Of a stretch of 64,000 nt of DNA, positions 40,133-51,758 are shown piece after piece; position 1 is the stretch's first letter; the number at the start of each line of letters is the position of its first letter. The position numbers and the translations under genes are program-made. Below the pieces are notes generated by a model that saw nothing but the letters and a program-made list of their open reading frames with translations, was not told the origin of the DNA and made no database searches. Source of the DNA: Nocardioides islandensis (GTDB lineage Bacteria > Actinomycetota > Actinomycetes > Propionibacteriales > Nocardioidaceae). The stretch lies in assembly GCF_015352455.1 (NCBI RefSeq), contig NZ_JADKPN010000004.1:62001-126000 (forward strand), written 5' to 3'.

Positions 40133-42358
40133 ATGGCACCTCGGCGCTACCTGAACTTCGACCTTCTCCTGGAGCAAGAGGGAGAGGGTCAGTACCAGGC
40201 GCGCGTCACGGAGTCCCCGCTCGGTGAGACTCCCAGCGTCCGGTTCCGGCTGCCGTACGACGCCACCACCCTGGAGAACCTCCTCCTCAAGCTCGACCCG
40301 GGCCGGTCCGGCACGCGACGCGTGGGAGGTACGTCGCAGGCGCAGGCCGCGATGGACTTCGGCGGTCCGCTGTACCAGGCGATCTTCACCGGCGACCTGG
40401 CGCTCGCGTGGCAGCGCAGCCTGGACCGGGCGCGCAGCGAGGACGCCGGCGGGCTGCGGCTCCGGCTGCGGCTGAACGACGCGGCCGGGATCGCGGGGCT
40501 GCCGTGGGAGCTGCTGTACGACGCGAAGTCCAACAGCTTCCTGGCGCAGTCCGAGCGCACGCCGCTGGTCCGGTTCCTCGACGTGCCGGAGGTACCTCGG
40601 CCGATCGCGGTCGACGGCCCGCTGCGGGTGCTGGCCGTCATCTCCTCGCCGACCGACCTCGAGGAGCTCGACGTCGAGGCCGAGTGGCGGCGGATGACCG
40701 ACGCGCTGAAGGCCAGGGTCGACGCGGGCCTCGTCGTGCTCGACCGGCTGCCCAGCGCCACGATCGGTGACCTCGGCCAGTGGCTGCGCCGGCACCAGAC
40801 CCACGTCCTGCACTTCGTCGGGCACGGCGACTTCGACGAGCGGCTACGCGAGGGCGTCATCTACTTCCAGGACGAGCACGGCCGGTCCACGCCGGTGACC
40901 TCCTCGATCCTCGGCCCCTACGTGCGCGACCACGACCCGCTGCGGATGGTCGTCCTCAACGCCTGCCGCTCGGCCCGCGTCGACGGCACCGACCCGTTCG
41001 GCGGCATGGCGCAAGGTCTGGTGCAGCAGGACGCGACGGCCGTCGTGGCCATGCAGTTCCCGATCAGCGACCGCGCCGCCGTCCGGTTCACCGGCGAGTT
41101 CTACGGCGCCCTGGTCGACGGGCTGCCCGTCGACCAGGCGATCAGCAGCGCCCGCAAGGCGCTGCTGGCCGACTTCGGGGACGAGTGGGCCACGCCGGTG
41201 CTCTTCCTACGGTCACCCGACGGCAACATCTTCGAGAACGTCCACGCCGCCACGGTCGACGTACCCGCTCCTCCCCCGCCGACTCCGCCTCATCCTCCTT
41301 CCCCGTGGCTGTTGTGGGTGCGCAGGCACGTGCCGGTCGTGGCCGCCGCGGCCGTCGCCCTGGTGGCGCTGGTCGTGCTGGCGGTCGTGGTGCTGCCGGG
41401 CGGCGGCGACGGGGGCGAGGACGGCGGCCCACCCGTCACGGCGCTGAGCGGCGACCAGCTCCTGGTCGCGGCCGGCAACGACGAGGACGGCCTGCGCATC
41501 TTCGTCCTCGACGTGACCACGGGAGCCGAGGTCGCCGGGCCGCTGTCGACCGCGGCCGGCGCCAAGGAGTTCAACCCGGTCCTGAGCCCCGAGCGCACGT
41601 CGATGATCTACTCGCGGCAGGGGGCGGGCGGCAACCAGCTGCGGGCCGCGGCCGTCGACGGGACCGACGACCGGCCGCTGTTCGACCAGAGCTCGTTGCG
41701 ACAGTGCAGCGAGAGCGCCGGGCGGCCGGCCTGGATCCCGACCAGCAACGACCTGCTGATGCGGTGCTTCGGCCGCGACAAGTTCATCCGCGTCGTCCGG
41801 GTCGACGTGCACGGGAAGTTCCTCGAGTCGTACGCCGAGATCGAGCCCGGCGACAAGACCCAGGACTTCGGCCACCCCACCGTCTCCCCCGACGGGACCA
41901 CGGCCGTGCTGCCGATCGCGGGTACGTCGAAGTCGCGGGAGGGCCGGCTGTTCACCATCGACCTCGCCACGCACGAGCGGCGCCTGCTGCTCGCACCGTT
42001 CGCGCCGTACGTCGCGTTCGGCGACCCCGTCTACTCTCCCGACGGGACCATGCTCGTCTGGCGGGCGAGCACCGACCCGACCGGGGACCTCGGCTCGGAG
42101 ATCCTCGCGGCGCCGTTCGTGGACGGCGCCCTGGCCGTCGACCAGCTCGTCCACGTCTCCGGCGACGTACCCGGCGACGACCTGGACCCGATGTTCTCCC
42201 CGTCGGGCACGCAGGTCGTCTACACCCACTCCCCCGTCGAGGACGCCGACACCGTCCGGGAGCTCTGGGTCGCCTCGATCCCCGACCCCACCGACCGCCA
42301 CCAGGTCAGCGGTTCGGCCCACACCTTCTACTCCACGCCCGCCTGGTCCCGCCGCTGA
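40133..42358 (+). CDS. Membrane-spanning CHAT protease with C-terminal beta-propeller
   Basis: This 741-residue protein has an N-terminal CHAT domain (1-370) with H231 in HFVGHGDFDE and C278 in VVLNACRSAR, a Pro-rich linker, one transmembrane helix at about 400-422, a Gly/Asp-rich linker and a TolB/WD40-like beta-propeller (about 430-741) with repeated SPDGT motifs. The topology puts the protease inside and the propeller outside. This suggests a sensor that couples an external signal to proteolysis. An in-frame ATG at 40087 is an alternative start. It is divergent from the hydrolase-CHAT operon. Confidence 0.82.
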   Translation: MAPRRYLNFDLLLEQEGEGQYQARVTESPLGETPSVRFRLPYDATTLENLLLKLDPGRSGTRRVGGTSQAQAAMDFGGPLYQAIFTGDLALAWQRSLDRARSEDAGGLRLRLRLNDAAGIAGLPWELLYDAKSNSFLAQSERTPLVRFLDVPEVPRPIAVDGPLRVLAVISSPTDLEELDVEAEWRRMTDALKARVDAGLVVLDRLPSATIGDLGQWLRRHQTHVLHFVGHGDFDERLREGVIYFQDEHGRSTPVTSSILGPYVRDHDPLRMVVLNACRSARVDGTDPFGGMAQGLVQQDATAVVAMQFPISDRAAVRFTGEFYGALVDGLPVDQAISSARKALLADFGDEWATPVLFLRSPDGNIFENVHAATVDVPAPPPPTPPHPPSPWLLWVRRHVPVVAAAAVALVALVVLAVVVLPGGGDGGEDGGPPVTALSGDQLLVAAGNDEDGLRIFVLDVTTGAEVAGPLSTAAGAKEFNPVLSPERTSMIYSRQGAGGNQLRAAAVDGTDDRPLFDQSSLRQCSESAGRPAWIPTSNDLLMRCFGRDKFIRVVRVDVHGKFLESYAEIEPGDKTQDFGHPTVSPDGTTAVLPIAGTSKSREGRLFTIDLATHERRLLLAPFAPYVAFGDPVYSPDGTMLVWRASTDPTGDLGSEILAAPFVDGALAVDQLVHVSGDVPGDDLDPMFSPSGTQVVYTHSPVEDADTVRELWVASIPDPTDRHQVSGSAHTFYSTPAWSRR

Positions 42359-42381
42359 GCGAGCGATCGTGGCGGCGGCGG

Positions 42382-42444
42382 GATAGTCCCTGGCGTTTGG
42401 GCCCCTCCAAGGCATCCCGAAGGGCCCAAACGTCGGGGACTACC
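42382..42444. repeat. Long hairpin repeat, downstream flank of second endonuclease-like gene
   Basis: A GATAGTCCC / GGGACTACC outer arm and a perfect 11-bp inner arm (CGTTTGGGCCC at 42394-42404, complement at 42422-42432) enclose a 17-base loop. With G-U pairs the plus-strand RNA forms about 21 bp. The same element, same orientation and same loop length, recurs at 43596-43658. It lies 17 bases beyond the stop of the gene at 42461. Confidence 0.9.
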
Positions 42445-42460
42445 CGGACAACAGGGACTT

Positions 42461-43486
42461 TCAGGTGCGCCAGAGACGGTCGGCTCGGCCGGTGCGGACG
42501 AGGTACTCGTCGACGGTCTCGGGCCTGGTCCGCCATGGTGGGGTGTCCAGGGTCCAGGCGCGCGACTCCGGCGGCAGGAACTTGGCTCGACCCCGGGCGT
42601 TGCGCATGCGCTGGACGGCCACGTACCGATTGGCGATGTCGCCGCCGACCAGCTCGAAGTACTCGAGACCGTGGTCTCGGAACCTCTCCTCCCGGTCGAC
42701 GTCTTCCCGGTGCTGAGCGCCGCCCTTGTGGTCCTCGCCTTGGTACTCACCCACCAGCCCCGCGACCGGGTCGAACAGGTCGGGCACACCGATGAGCCGG
42801 CCGTCGAGGTCGTACACCTCGACGTTGCACAACGGCCGGCCGAAGCCGGCGTCCAAGGCCCAGATCATCACCATCCGGTGCTCCTGTGGCGATCGGCAGT
42901 CGTCGCGGGCAAGACCGACGGCCAGTCGTGCACGGGGTACTCCGGTCCAGGCCTTCCGCTGGGCAACGTACATCCTGAACAGCCGGACCGAGATCAGCAG
43001 CGCGGCCGCGGCCATGCTGATCGCCACCGCCGCCTCGCGAACGCTCCGGATACGCACGACCTCGTCGAAGAGAGCTCGCTGGACGGTCGTGACGCGCAGT
43101 CCGTCCACGACCTCCCACTCCGTCGGCGCCAGTTGCGCCTCGGTCTGGGTGAACCGCGGGTCCGGTCGGATGCCGTCATGCAGCACGAGCGGCACCGGCA
43201 GACGCTCGCCTTCGTAGCCGATCCCGTTGAAGTACGTCGCTCCTCGCCACCGCAGCGACGCCCACGCGGTGACTGCGCCGTACGTCGTGATGCGCGCACC
43301 CTGCTCGACGATCCGCTGCTCGACGACGTCACCATCCACGGAGGCCGGCACGTACAGGCCAGATCCCGTCTGTCTCCAGTGCGGTCCCCTCGCCTGCTTG
43401 CGGGTCGGTCCGTCGAATCCCGTCGTGTCCACACGGACGGGGACGACGAGGTCGCTCGGTCGCTGACACACGGGATCCCAGGGCAT
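42461..43486 (-). CDS. Second endonuclease-like (DUF559-type) protein
   Basis: This 341-residue protein has the same general plan as the gene at 15739. A short helical N-terminal region resembling a DNA-binding head is followed by a middle block with GLRVTTVQRALFD (the other has GLRVTTPLRTALD). The C-terminal nuclease-like core has GVPDLFDPVAGLVGEYQGEDH, then DREERFRDHGLEYFELVGGD. The acidic VPDLFD and GEYQGEDH pair matches the RLDLAYP and VEYDGEEFH pair of the first gene. It is bounded by two near-identical hairpins at 42382 and 43596. No methylase is adjacent. Function is inferred only. Confidence 0.6.
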   Translation of the reverse strand: MPWDPVCQRPSDLVVPVRVDTTGFDGPTRKQARGPHWRQTGSGLYVPASVDGDVVEQRIVEQGARITTYGAVTAWASLRWRGATYFNGIGYEGERLPVPLVLHDGIRPDPRFTQTEAQLAPTEWEVVDGLRVTTVQRALFDEVVRIRSVREAAVAISMAAAALLISVRLFRMYVAQRKAWTGVPRARLAVGLARDDCRSPQEHRMVMIWALDAGFGRPLCNVEVYDLDGRLIGVPDLFDPVAGLVGEYQGEDHKGGAQHREDVDREERFRDHGLEYFELVGGDIANRYVAVQRMRNARGRAKFLPPESRAWTLDTPPWRTRPETVDEYLVRTGRADRLWRT

Positions 43487-43595
43487 GCCGCATCGGTCCC
43501 CGTTCCCTCCTCATCGGGAACCACCACGTCACGAGTCCTGTGGACAGCGGCCCATGGACCTCCCCTGTGGACGAGGAGCGGGTCCCTGGAGTTGC

Positions 43596-43658
43596 GATAG
43601 TCCCTGACGTTTGGGCCCCTCCGAGGTGTGCCTGAGGGCCCAAACGTCGGGGACTATC
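43596..43658. repeat. Long hairpin repeat, upstream flank of second endonuclease-like gene
   Basis: A 23-bp stem (43596-43618 with 43636-43658) is perfect apart from one T-G opposition that pairs as U-G in plus-strand RNA. The arms read GATAGTCCC and GACGTTTGGGCCC and the loop is 17 bases. It is a direct repeat of the element at 42382-42444. It lies about 110 bases before the gene's start and 12 bases from the end of relA, so it may also act as its terminator. Confidence 0.9.
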
Positions 43659-43670
43659 CCGAAAACCGCC

Positions 43671-45968
<2,298 letters not shown>

Positions 45969-46003
45969 TTGGCCTCCAGTCTACGGGCGGGTCGGCGTGC
46001 GGG

Positions 46004-46540
46004 TCAGACGGTGAGCAGGCTCGTGAGCGGCAGGTCGCCGATGGTCTCGCGACCCGCGAGGAAGCTCAGCTCCATCAGCACCGACGCCGCGACGGCGACG
46101 GCGCCCGCCCGCTCGACCAGCCGCACGGTCGCGGCGACCGTGCCACCGGTCGCCAGCACGTCGTCGACGAGCAGGACGCGCGCGCCCGGGGCCAGGGCGT
46201 CCTCGTGCATCTCGAGGGTGGCCTGGCCGTACTCGAGGTCGTAGGACTCGGCGTACGCCGCCCGCGGCAGCTTGCCGGCCTTGCGCACCGGCACGAACCC
46301 CGCACCGAGCGCCAGCGCCACGGGCGCGGCGAGGATGAACCCGCGCGCCTCCATGCCCACCACCGCGTCCACCACCGTGGACCCGGACTCGTCGCGGCCG
46401 GCGGCCGCCAGCGCCTCGACGATCTCGCTGAGCGCCGCGTGGTCGGCGAGCACCGGCGTGATGTCCTTGAACACCACCCCGGGCTCGGGGAAGTCGGGGA
46501 CGTCGACGACGAGTCGTTCGAGCGTCTCCCGGGCACCCAC
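46004..46540 (-). CDS. apt: Adenine phosphoribosyltransferase
   Basis: It salvages adenine to AMP using PRPP. The 178-residue product has the PRPP loop VLLVDDVLATGGT, the VVGMEARGF motif and a normal length. The GTG at 46540 is the start: it lies 5 bases after the secF stop, and the much longer upstream frame is antisense shadow within secF. Placement between secF and relA is the usual actinobacterial order. Confidence 0.93.
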   Translation of the reverse strand: MGARETLERLVVDVPDFPEPGVVFKDITPVLADHAALSEIVEALAAAGRDESGSTVVDAVVGMEARGFILAAPVALALGAGFVPVRKAGKLPRAAYAESYDLEYGQATLEMHEDALAPGARVLLVDDVLATGGTVAATVRLVERAGAVAVAASVLMELSFLAGRETIGDLPLTSLLTV

Positions 46541-46545
46541 GGCGG

Positions 46546-47781
46546 TTACTTCTTGCCGCGCTTCGAGCGCGGCTGGCGCGTCGGCTGCGTCCGGCGCGAG
46601 GCCGGGCTCTCCTCCACCGGGCGCTGCGCCTGCGGTACGACGCGGCCGCGGCCGGTCGGGACCGGTCGCTGCGGTGTCGTGGTCGCGGTGACCTCGTGGC
46701 CGGCGTGCTCGTCCTCGTCGTCGAGGTCGTCGTCGGCGTCGCGCACCGGCATGTCCTCGGTGAACACCGGGACCGCGGCGTACCGGTCGGCCTCGTGACG
46801 GCGGCGGGTCGCCAGCCGCTTCTCCAGCGCCTTGTTGGCGGCCTCCTTCTCCTTCATGTGCGCCAGGAGGGGCGTGGCGATGAAGATCGAGGAGTAGGCA
46901 CCGGCCGCCATGCCGACGAACAGCGCGAGGGCGAGGTCCTTCATCGAGCCGGAGCCGAGCTGGACCGCGCCGACGTACAGGATCGCGCCGACCGGGATGA
47001 GCGCCACGATCGAGGTGTTGATCGAGCGCACCAGGGTCTGGTTCACCGCGAGGTTCGCGGCCTCGCGGTAGGTGCGGTGGCTGGCGCGGAGGTTCTTGGT
47101 GTTCTCGCGCACCTTGTCGAACACGACCACGGTGTCGTAGAGCGAGAAGCCCAGGATCGTCAGCAGGCCGGTGACGGTCGCGGGCGAGACCTCGAAGCCG
47201 GACAGTGCGTAGACGCCGACGGTGATGATCATGTCGTGCGCCAGGGCCACGATCGCGGCGACCGACATCTTCCACTCGCGGAAGTAGGCCCAGATGAAGA
47301 GCACCACCAGGATCAGGAAGACGATGAGTCCGGTGAGCGACCGCTTGGCGACGTCCTTGCCCCAGCTCGCGCCGATCTGCTCCTGCTGCATCTGCGAGGG
47401 CTTGGCGTCGAGGGTCTGGAGGATCGCGTCGACGACCTTCTGGTTCTCCGCCGTCGACAGGCTCTTCGTCTGGATGATGACGCTGTTGGAGCCCGACGTG
47501 GTCACGACGGGCGCGGACGCACCGTCGACCCCGGTGCCGGCGACGGCCTGGCGCACGGCGTCCGCCTGGTCCTGGCCCACCGAGGAGCCCGCCAGCGTCA
47601 CCTTGTACTGGGCGCCACCGACGAACTCGATGCCCATGTTGAGGCCCTTGAAGTACAGGCCGGCGACAGCGAGCAGGATGATGACGCCGGACGCGGCGTA
47701 CCAGACGTAGCGACGGGCGACGAAGTCGACCGACTTCTTGCCCGTGTAGAGGTCGTTGCCGAGCCTCGAGAACTTGCCCAT
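46546..47781 (-). CDS. secF: Protein translocase subunit SecF
   Basis: This 411-residue RND-family membrane protein works with SecD to drive late steps of Sec export. It has the family YFKGLNMGIEFVGG, helices with GFSLYDTVVVFDKVREN and a hydrophobic core of six segments. The 70-residue C-terminal tail is basic and disordered (ending SRRTQPTRQPRSKRGKK), common in actinobacteria. It overlaps the secD stop. Confidence 0.95.
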   Translation of the reverse strand: MGKFSRLGNDLYTGKKSVDFVARRYVWYAASGVIILLAVAGLYFKGLNMGIEFVGGAQYKVTLAGSSVGQDQADAVRQAVAGTGVDGASAPVVTTSGSNSVIIQTKSLSTAENQKVVDAILQTLDAKPSQMQQEQIGASWGKDVAKRSLTGLIVFLILVVLFIWAYFREWKMSVAAIVALAHDMIITVGVYALSGFEVSPATVTGLLTILGFSLYDTVVVFDKVRENTKNLRASHRTYREAANLAVNQTLVRSINTSIVALIPVGAILYVGAVQLGSGSMKDLALALFVGMAAGAYSSIFIATPLLAHMKEKEAANKALEKRLATRRRHEADRYAAVPVFTEDMPVRDADDDLDDEDEHAGHEVTATTTPQRPVPTGRGRVVPQAQRPVEESPASRRTQPTRQPRSKRGKK

Positions 47782-49607
47782 CAGGCCTTCCCTCCAGCCG
47801 TCACCGGGGCGATGTTGATGCGGTCCACACCGAGCGCCTCGGCGTCGAGACCGGAGAGCTTGTGGCCCCGGTTGAAGAACGGGTGCCGCGCGAGCCAGGA
47901 CACCATCGGGTGGGTGAACCAGAAGAACACCACGAGGTCGATGACCGTCGAGATCCCGAGGGCGAAGGCGAACCCGCGCACCACGCCCGCGGCGAAGATG
48001 TAGAGCACGACGGCCGCCAGCAGGGAGACCGCGTCCGCCGCCAGACAGGTGTTCCGTGCGCGCTTCCAGCCCGCTTCCACGGCCACCCGCATGGACTTGC
48101 CGTCGCGCATCTCGTCACGGATGCGCTCGAAGTAGACGATGAACGAGTCGGCCGTGATGCCGATGGCGACGATGAGGCCGGCGATGCCGGGCAGGGTCAG
48201 GGTGAAGTTGGCCGCCTTGTCGAGCAGCAGCACGAGTGCGTAGGTGATCGACGCGGCGACCAGCAGTGACGCCAGGACCACGAGGCCGAGGCCGCGGTAG
48301 TAGAAGAGGCAGTAGATCATCACCGCGCCGAGGCCGATCGCCCCGCCGATCAGGCCCCACTTCAGCTGGTCGCCGGCCAGGGAGGGACCGATGGTCTCGA
48401 CCGAGACGTCCTTGTCGAAGGCGATCGGCAACGAGCCGTAGCGCAGGCTCAGCGCGAGGCTCTGCGCGGACGCCTGGTTGAAGTTGCCGCTGATCTCGGC
48501 CTGGCCGTTGGTGATGATGCCGTTCATCGTCGGCGCCGACAGCACCTTGCCGTCGAGCACGATCGCGAACAGCTTCTGCGTGCCGTAGAGCGCCTGCGAG
48601 ATCTTCGCGAACTCGTCGCTGCCGTGGCCGTTGAAGTCCAGGTTGACGACCCAGTTCAGCTGGTTCTGCGGGATCCCGGCCGACGCGTTGTCGAGGTCGG
48701 TGCCCTCGACCATCGAGACCGACAGCAGGAACTTCTGGCCCTGGTCGTCGCACGCCAGCAGCGGCAGCTTGGGGTTGTCGCCCTCGGTCGTCTTGCCCGT
48801 CTCGGGGTCGACGTTCTTGGAGATCGTGTTGGCGCCGTTGTCGCAGGAGAAGGCGTTGTACGCCGCCACTGACTTCGCGTCGGGGTTGTCCATCCACGTC
48901 AGCGGGTCGTTGATGTCGGGCGTGCCGCCCGCGCCGTCGGTCGCCCCGTCGGTCGGCGTGGCCGTGGCCCCGTCCGTCGGGGACGAGCTCGGGGAGGCGC
49001 CGTCGGTGGGTGACGCCGTGCCGGACGGGTCCGCGGACTTGGTCTTCTTGCCGTCGAGCAGGAACCCGGGCCGGTTGTTGCCGGTGCTGCCGCTCGCGCT
49101 GGAGGACGGCTTCGTCTTGGGCGTCTTGGTGGCCGACGGGCTGTCGCTCGGCAGCAGCACGCCGCCACCCGGCGAGACCGAGGGGGTCGGCTCGGCGGTC
49201 GAGCTGCCCGTCGGGCTGGCCGGCGCGGTCGGCGTCGCGGTGCCGACGCCGCTCTGGGCCACGACGCGGAACCGCAGCTGGGCCTGGCGCTCGACCGTCT
49301 CGACAAGGTCGCGCCGGCTCTTGCCGGGGATCTCCACCACGACGTACTGGTTGCCCTCGGTGGTGACCTCCGCCTCGGAGACACCCGAGCCGTTGACGCG
49401 CTGGTCGATGATGCCGGCGGCCTCCTTGAGGTTCTCCGACGTCACGCCGTCGCCGACGGCGGTCAGCCGGATGCGCGTGCCGCCCTCGAGGTCGAGGCCC
49501 AGGGCGGGCTTCCAGGAGCCGGCCAGGGCGACCAGGCCGTACATGACGAGGATCCCGAGGAAGAAGATCGCGAGGGTGCGCTGCGGACGCGCCGTGCGAC
49601 GGGCCAT
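47781..49607 (-). CDS. secD: Protein translocase subunit SecD
   Basis: This 608-residue RND protein has the N-terminal helix, the P1 head GLDLEGGTRIRL and six transmembrane segments with ITADSFIVYFERIRDE. Residues 121-231 are an insertion of about 110 Ser/Thr/Pro/Gly/Asp-rich residues in the extracytoplasmic head, repeating SPTDGA-type units. The ATG at 49607 follows GGGGAG; the upstream in-frame start at 49682 lies inside yajC and is rejected. Confidence 0.94.
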   Translation of the reverse strand: MARRTARPQRTLAIFFLGILVMYGLVALAGSWKPALGLDLEGGTRIRLTAVGDGVTSENLKEAAGIIDQRVNGSGVSEAEVTTEGNQYVVVEIPGKSRRDLVETVERQAQLRFRVVAQSGVGTATPTAPASPTGSSTAEPTPSVSPGGGVLLPSDSPSATKTPKTKPSSSASGSTGNNRPGFLLDGKKTKSADPSGTASPTDGASPSSSPTDGATATPTDGATDGAGGTPDINDPLTWMDNPDAKSVAAYNAFSCDNGANTISKNVDPETGKTTEGDNPKLPLLACDDQGQKFLLSVSMVEGTDLDNASAGIPQNQLNWVVNLDFNGHGSDEFAKISQALYGTQKLFAIVLDGKVLSAPTMNGIITNGQAEISGNFNQASAQSLALSLRYGSLPIAFDKDVSVETIGPSLAGDQLKWGLIGGAIGLGAVMIYCLFYYRGLGLVVLASLLVAASITYALVLLLDKAANFTLTLPGIAGLIVAIGITADSFIVYFERIRDEMRDGKSMRVAVEAGWKRARNTCLAADAVSLLAAVVLYIFAAGVVRGFAFALGISTVIDLVVFFWFTHPMVSWLARHPFFNRGHKLSGLDAEALGVDRINIAPVTAGGKA

Positions 49608-49608
49608 C

Positions 49609-49953
49609 TCAGCGCTCCCCGGTCTGGTTGTCGGTCGGGTCGGTGCTCTCGGAGCCCACGGAGTCTGAACGCTCGGCCTCATCGGAAAGTTCGGCCTTGG
49701 TCACCACGGTGCCGACGGCGCCGCGGGCGACGGTCACGACCACACCCGGGGCGATCTCGACCTCGAACCTGTCGTCCACGACGGCCTGGACCGTGCCGAA
49801 GATCCCGGAGGTCAGCATCACCTCGTCACCGACCGCGATCGCCGACTGCATCCGCAGCGTCTCGCGCTGACGGCGCTGGGCCGGCCGGATCAGCAGCAAC
49901 CAGAACAACAGGGCGATGCCCACGAGGGGCAGCAGGGAGGCAAGGCTCTCCAC
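49609..49953 (-). CDS. yajC: Preprotein translocase subunit YajC
   Basis: This 114-residue protein has a single N-terminal transmembrane helix (LLPLVGIALLFWLLLI), the PAQRRQRE motif, the VGDEVMLTSGIFGTV core and an acidic C-terminal tail rich in Ser/Glu. It is an auxiliary component of the SecDF complex, and the gene lies directly upstream of secD. Confidence 0.93.
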   Translation of the reverse strand: MESLASLLPLVGIALLFWLLLIRPAQRRQRETLRMQSAIAVGDEVMLTSGIFGTVQAVVDDRFEVEIAPGVVVTVARGAVGTVVTKAELSDEAERSDSVGSESTDPTDNQTGER

Positions 49954-50071
49954 GACAAACAGACCTCTTCACAAGGGGTTCCTGGGGAACGCCAGCCACT
50001 CACCGGGGCCGACCGACTGTGAAGTGTAACCGTGCGTGCTGCAGGTCACGGCATCGCCATGACCCCGGCTC

Positions 50072-51154
50072 TCACTCCTCGAAAAGCGTCGGTTCTCCCG
50101 GTACGGCGGGGGGCACGGGCGGCGCCTCCAGACCCAGGTGCCGCCAGGCGGCGGGGGTGGCGACCCGGCCCCGCGGCGTGCGCGCGAGGAAGCCCATCCG
50201 CACCAGGAAGGGCTCGGCGACCTCCTCGACGGTCTCGCGCTCCTCCCCGACCGCCACGGCCAGGGTGGAGATGCCGACCGGTCCCCCGCCGAAGTGCCGG
50301 CACAGCACCTCGATGACCGCGCGGTCGAGGCTGTCGAGGCCGAGCTCGTCGACCTCGTAGAGCTCGAGCCCGCGTCGGGCGACCTCGCGGGTGAGCACCC
50401 CGTCGGCCTTGACCTGGGCGTAGTCGCGGACCCGCCGCAGAAGGCGGTTGGCGATGCGCGGCGTGCCCCGGGAGCGGGAGGCGATCTCGGAGCCCCCGTC
50501 GTCGGTCAGGTCGACGCCGAGGAGCCCGGCCGAGCGCCGGACGATGCGCTCGAGGTCGTCGGACTCGTAGAACTCCAGACGCGCGGTGAACCCGAACCGG
50601 TCGCGCAGCGGCCCCGGCAGCAGGCCGGCACGCGTCGTCGCGCCGACCAGCGTGAACGGCGGGATCTCGAGCGGGATGGCCGTGGCGCCGGGGCCCTTGC
50701 CGATGACGACGTCGACGCGGAAGTCCTCCATCGCCATGTAGAGCATCTCCTCGGCGGGCCGGGACATCCGGTGGATCTCGTCGACGAAGAGGACGTCCCC
50801 GTCGTTCATCCCCGACAGGATCGCGGCCAGGTCGCCGGCGTGGGTGATGGCCGGGCCGCTGGTCAGCCGCAGGGGCGCGGTCATCTCGTGGGCGATGATC
50901 ATCGCCAGCGTGGTCTTGCCGAGGCCGGGAGGTCCGGAGAGGAGCACGTGGTCCGGCACGCGGCCCCGGTTGCGCGCGGCCTCGAGGACGAGCCCCAGCT
51001 GCTCGCGCACCCGCTTCTGGCCGACCACCTCGTCCAGCGTCTTCGGTCGCAGCGCCGCCTCGACCGCGCGCTCGTCGCCCTCGGCCTCGGCGGCCGTCAG
51101 CGAGCGGAGGTGCTCGGTCTCCTGTGCTTCGAGGTGGTCCACGGGCTCGCTCAT
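50072..51154 (-). CDS. ruvB: Holliday junction branch migration helicase RuvB
   Basis: This 360-residue AAA+ motor drives RuvA-bound junction migration. Walker [13 protein letters not shown], Walker [12 protein letters not shown], sensor VGATTRAG and the C-terminal winged-helix region are intact. Start follows ruvA by 4 bases. It belongs to the LexA-controlled ruvC-ruvA-ruvB operon. The 118 bases between ruvB and yajC contain no gene. Confidence 0.97.
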   Translation of the reverse strand: MSEPVDHLEAQETEHLRSLTAAEAEGDERAVEAALRPKTLDEVVGQKRVREQLGLVLEAARNRGRVPDHVLLSGPPGLGKTTLAMIIAHEMTAPLRLTSGPAITHAGDLAAILSGMNDGDVLFVDEIHRMSRPAEEMLYMAMEDFRVDVVIGKGPGATAIPLEIPPFTLVGATTRAGLLPGPLRDRFGFTARLEFYESDDLERIVRRSAGLLGVDLTDDGGSEIASRSRGTPRIANRLLRRVRDYAQVKADGVLTREVARRGLELYEVDELGLDSLDRAVIEVLCRHFGGGPVGISTLAVAVGEERETVEEVAEPFLVRMGFLARTPRGRVATPAAWRHLGLEAPPVPPAVPGEPTLFEE

Positions 51155-51158
51155 CCGC

Positions 51159-51758
51159 CTAGGCCTTGCTCAGGGTGCGCAGGGCGGAGCGAAGCAGCAG
51201 CGCGATCTGCGGGTCGTCGCCGGCCTCGGGCGCGACCGCCTCGACGGCCGCGTCGGCGTCCTTGGCCGACCAGCCGAGGCCGACCAGGGCCTGGAGCACC
51301 TGGTCCTTCCAGGGCGCCGGGGCCGTCGGCGTACGGCCGTGGCGTGCGTGGCCGACCGGCGCGCCGAGCCGGTCCTTGAGCTCGAGGATGATCCGCTGCG
51401 CCCCCTTCTGGCCGATGCCGGGGACCCTCGTCAGGGTCTTGGTGTCGTCGGAGGCGACCGCGACCCGGAGCTCGTCGGGCTCCAGGCAGGCCAGGATCGA
51501 CTGGGCCAGCTTGGGACCGACGCCGGACGCCGTCTGCACGAGCTCGAAGCAGGTCTTCTCGTCCTCGTCGAGGAACCCGAACAGCGTCAGGGAGTCCTCC
51601 CGGACGACCATGCTGGTCGGCAGGGTCGCGACGTGGCCGGTGCGCAGCGTGGCGAGCGTGCCCGGCGTGCACATCAGCTCGAGCCCGACTCCTCCGACCT
51701 CGAGGACGGCGCTGTTCAGGGTGACGGCGGCGACCTCGCCGCGGACGAACGCGATCAA
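51159..51758 (-). CDS. ruvA: Holliday junction branch migration protein RuvA
   Basis: This 199-residue protein binds four-way junctions and loads RuvB. OB-fold [11 protein letters not shown], the helix-hairpin-helix [14 protein letters not shown] and [18 protein letters not shown], and the C-terminal RuvB-binding domain are present. The start is TTG at 51758: it overlaps the ruvC stop (TTGA) and follows GGGAGG by 5 bases, which is the only sensible start at the family boundary. Confidence 0.93.
   Translation of the reverse strand: MIAFVRGEVAAVTLNSAVLEVGGVGLELMCTPGTLATLRTGHVATLPTSMVVREDSLTLFGFLDEDEKTCFELVQTASGVGPKLAQSILACLEPDELRVAVASDDTKTLTRVPGIGQKGAQRIILELKDRLGAPVGHARHGRTPTAPAPWKDQVLQALVGLGWSAKDADAAVEAVAPEAGDDPQIALLLRSALRTLSKA

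Noticed and set aside
36358-42358. Bacterial gasdermin or caspase-type CRISPR partner in the CHAT island
   Set aside because: No neighbour shows gasdermin-like length or hydrophobic pattern, and there are no Cas7-11 or other cas genes, so known CHAT systems do not explain this locus.
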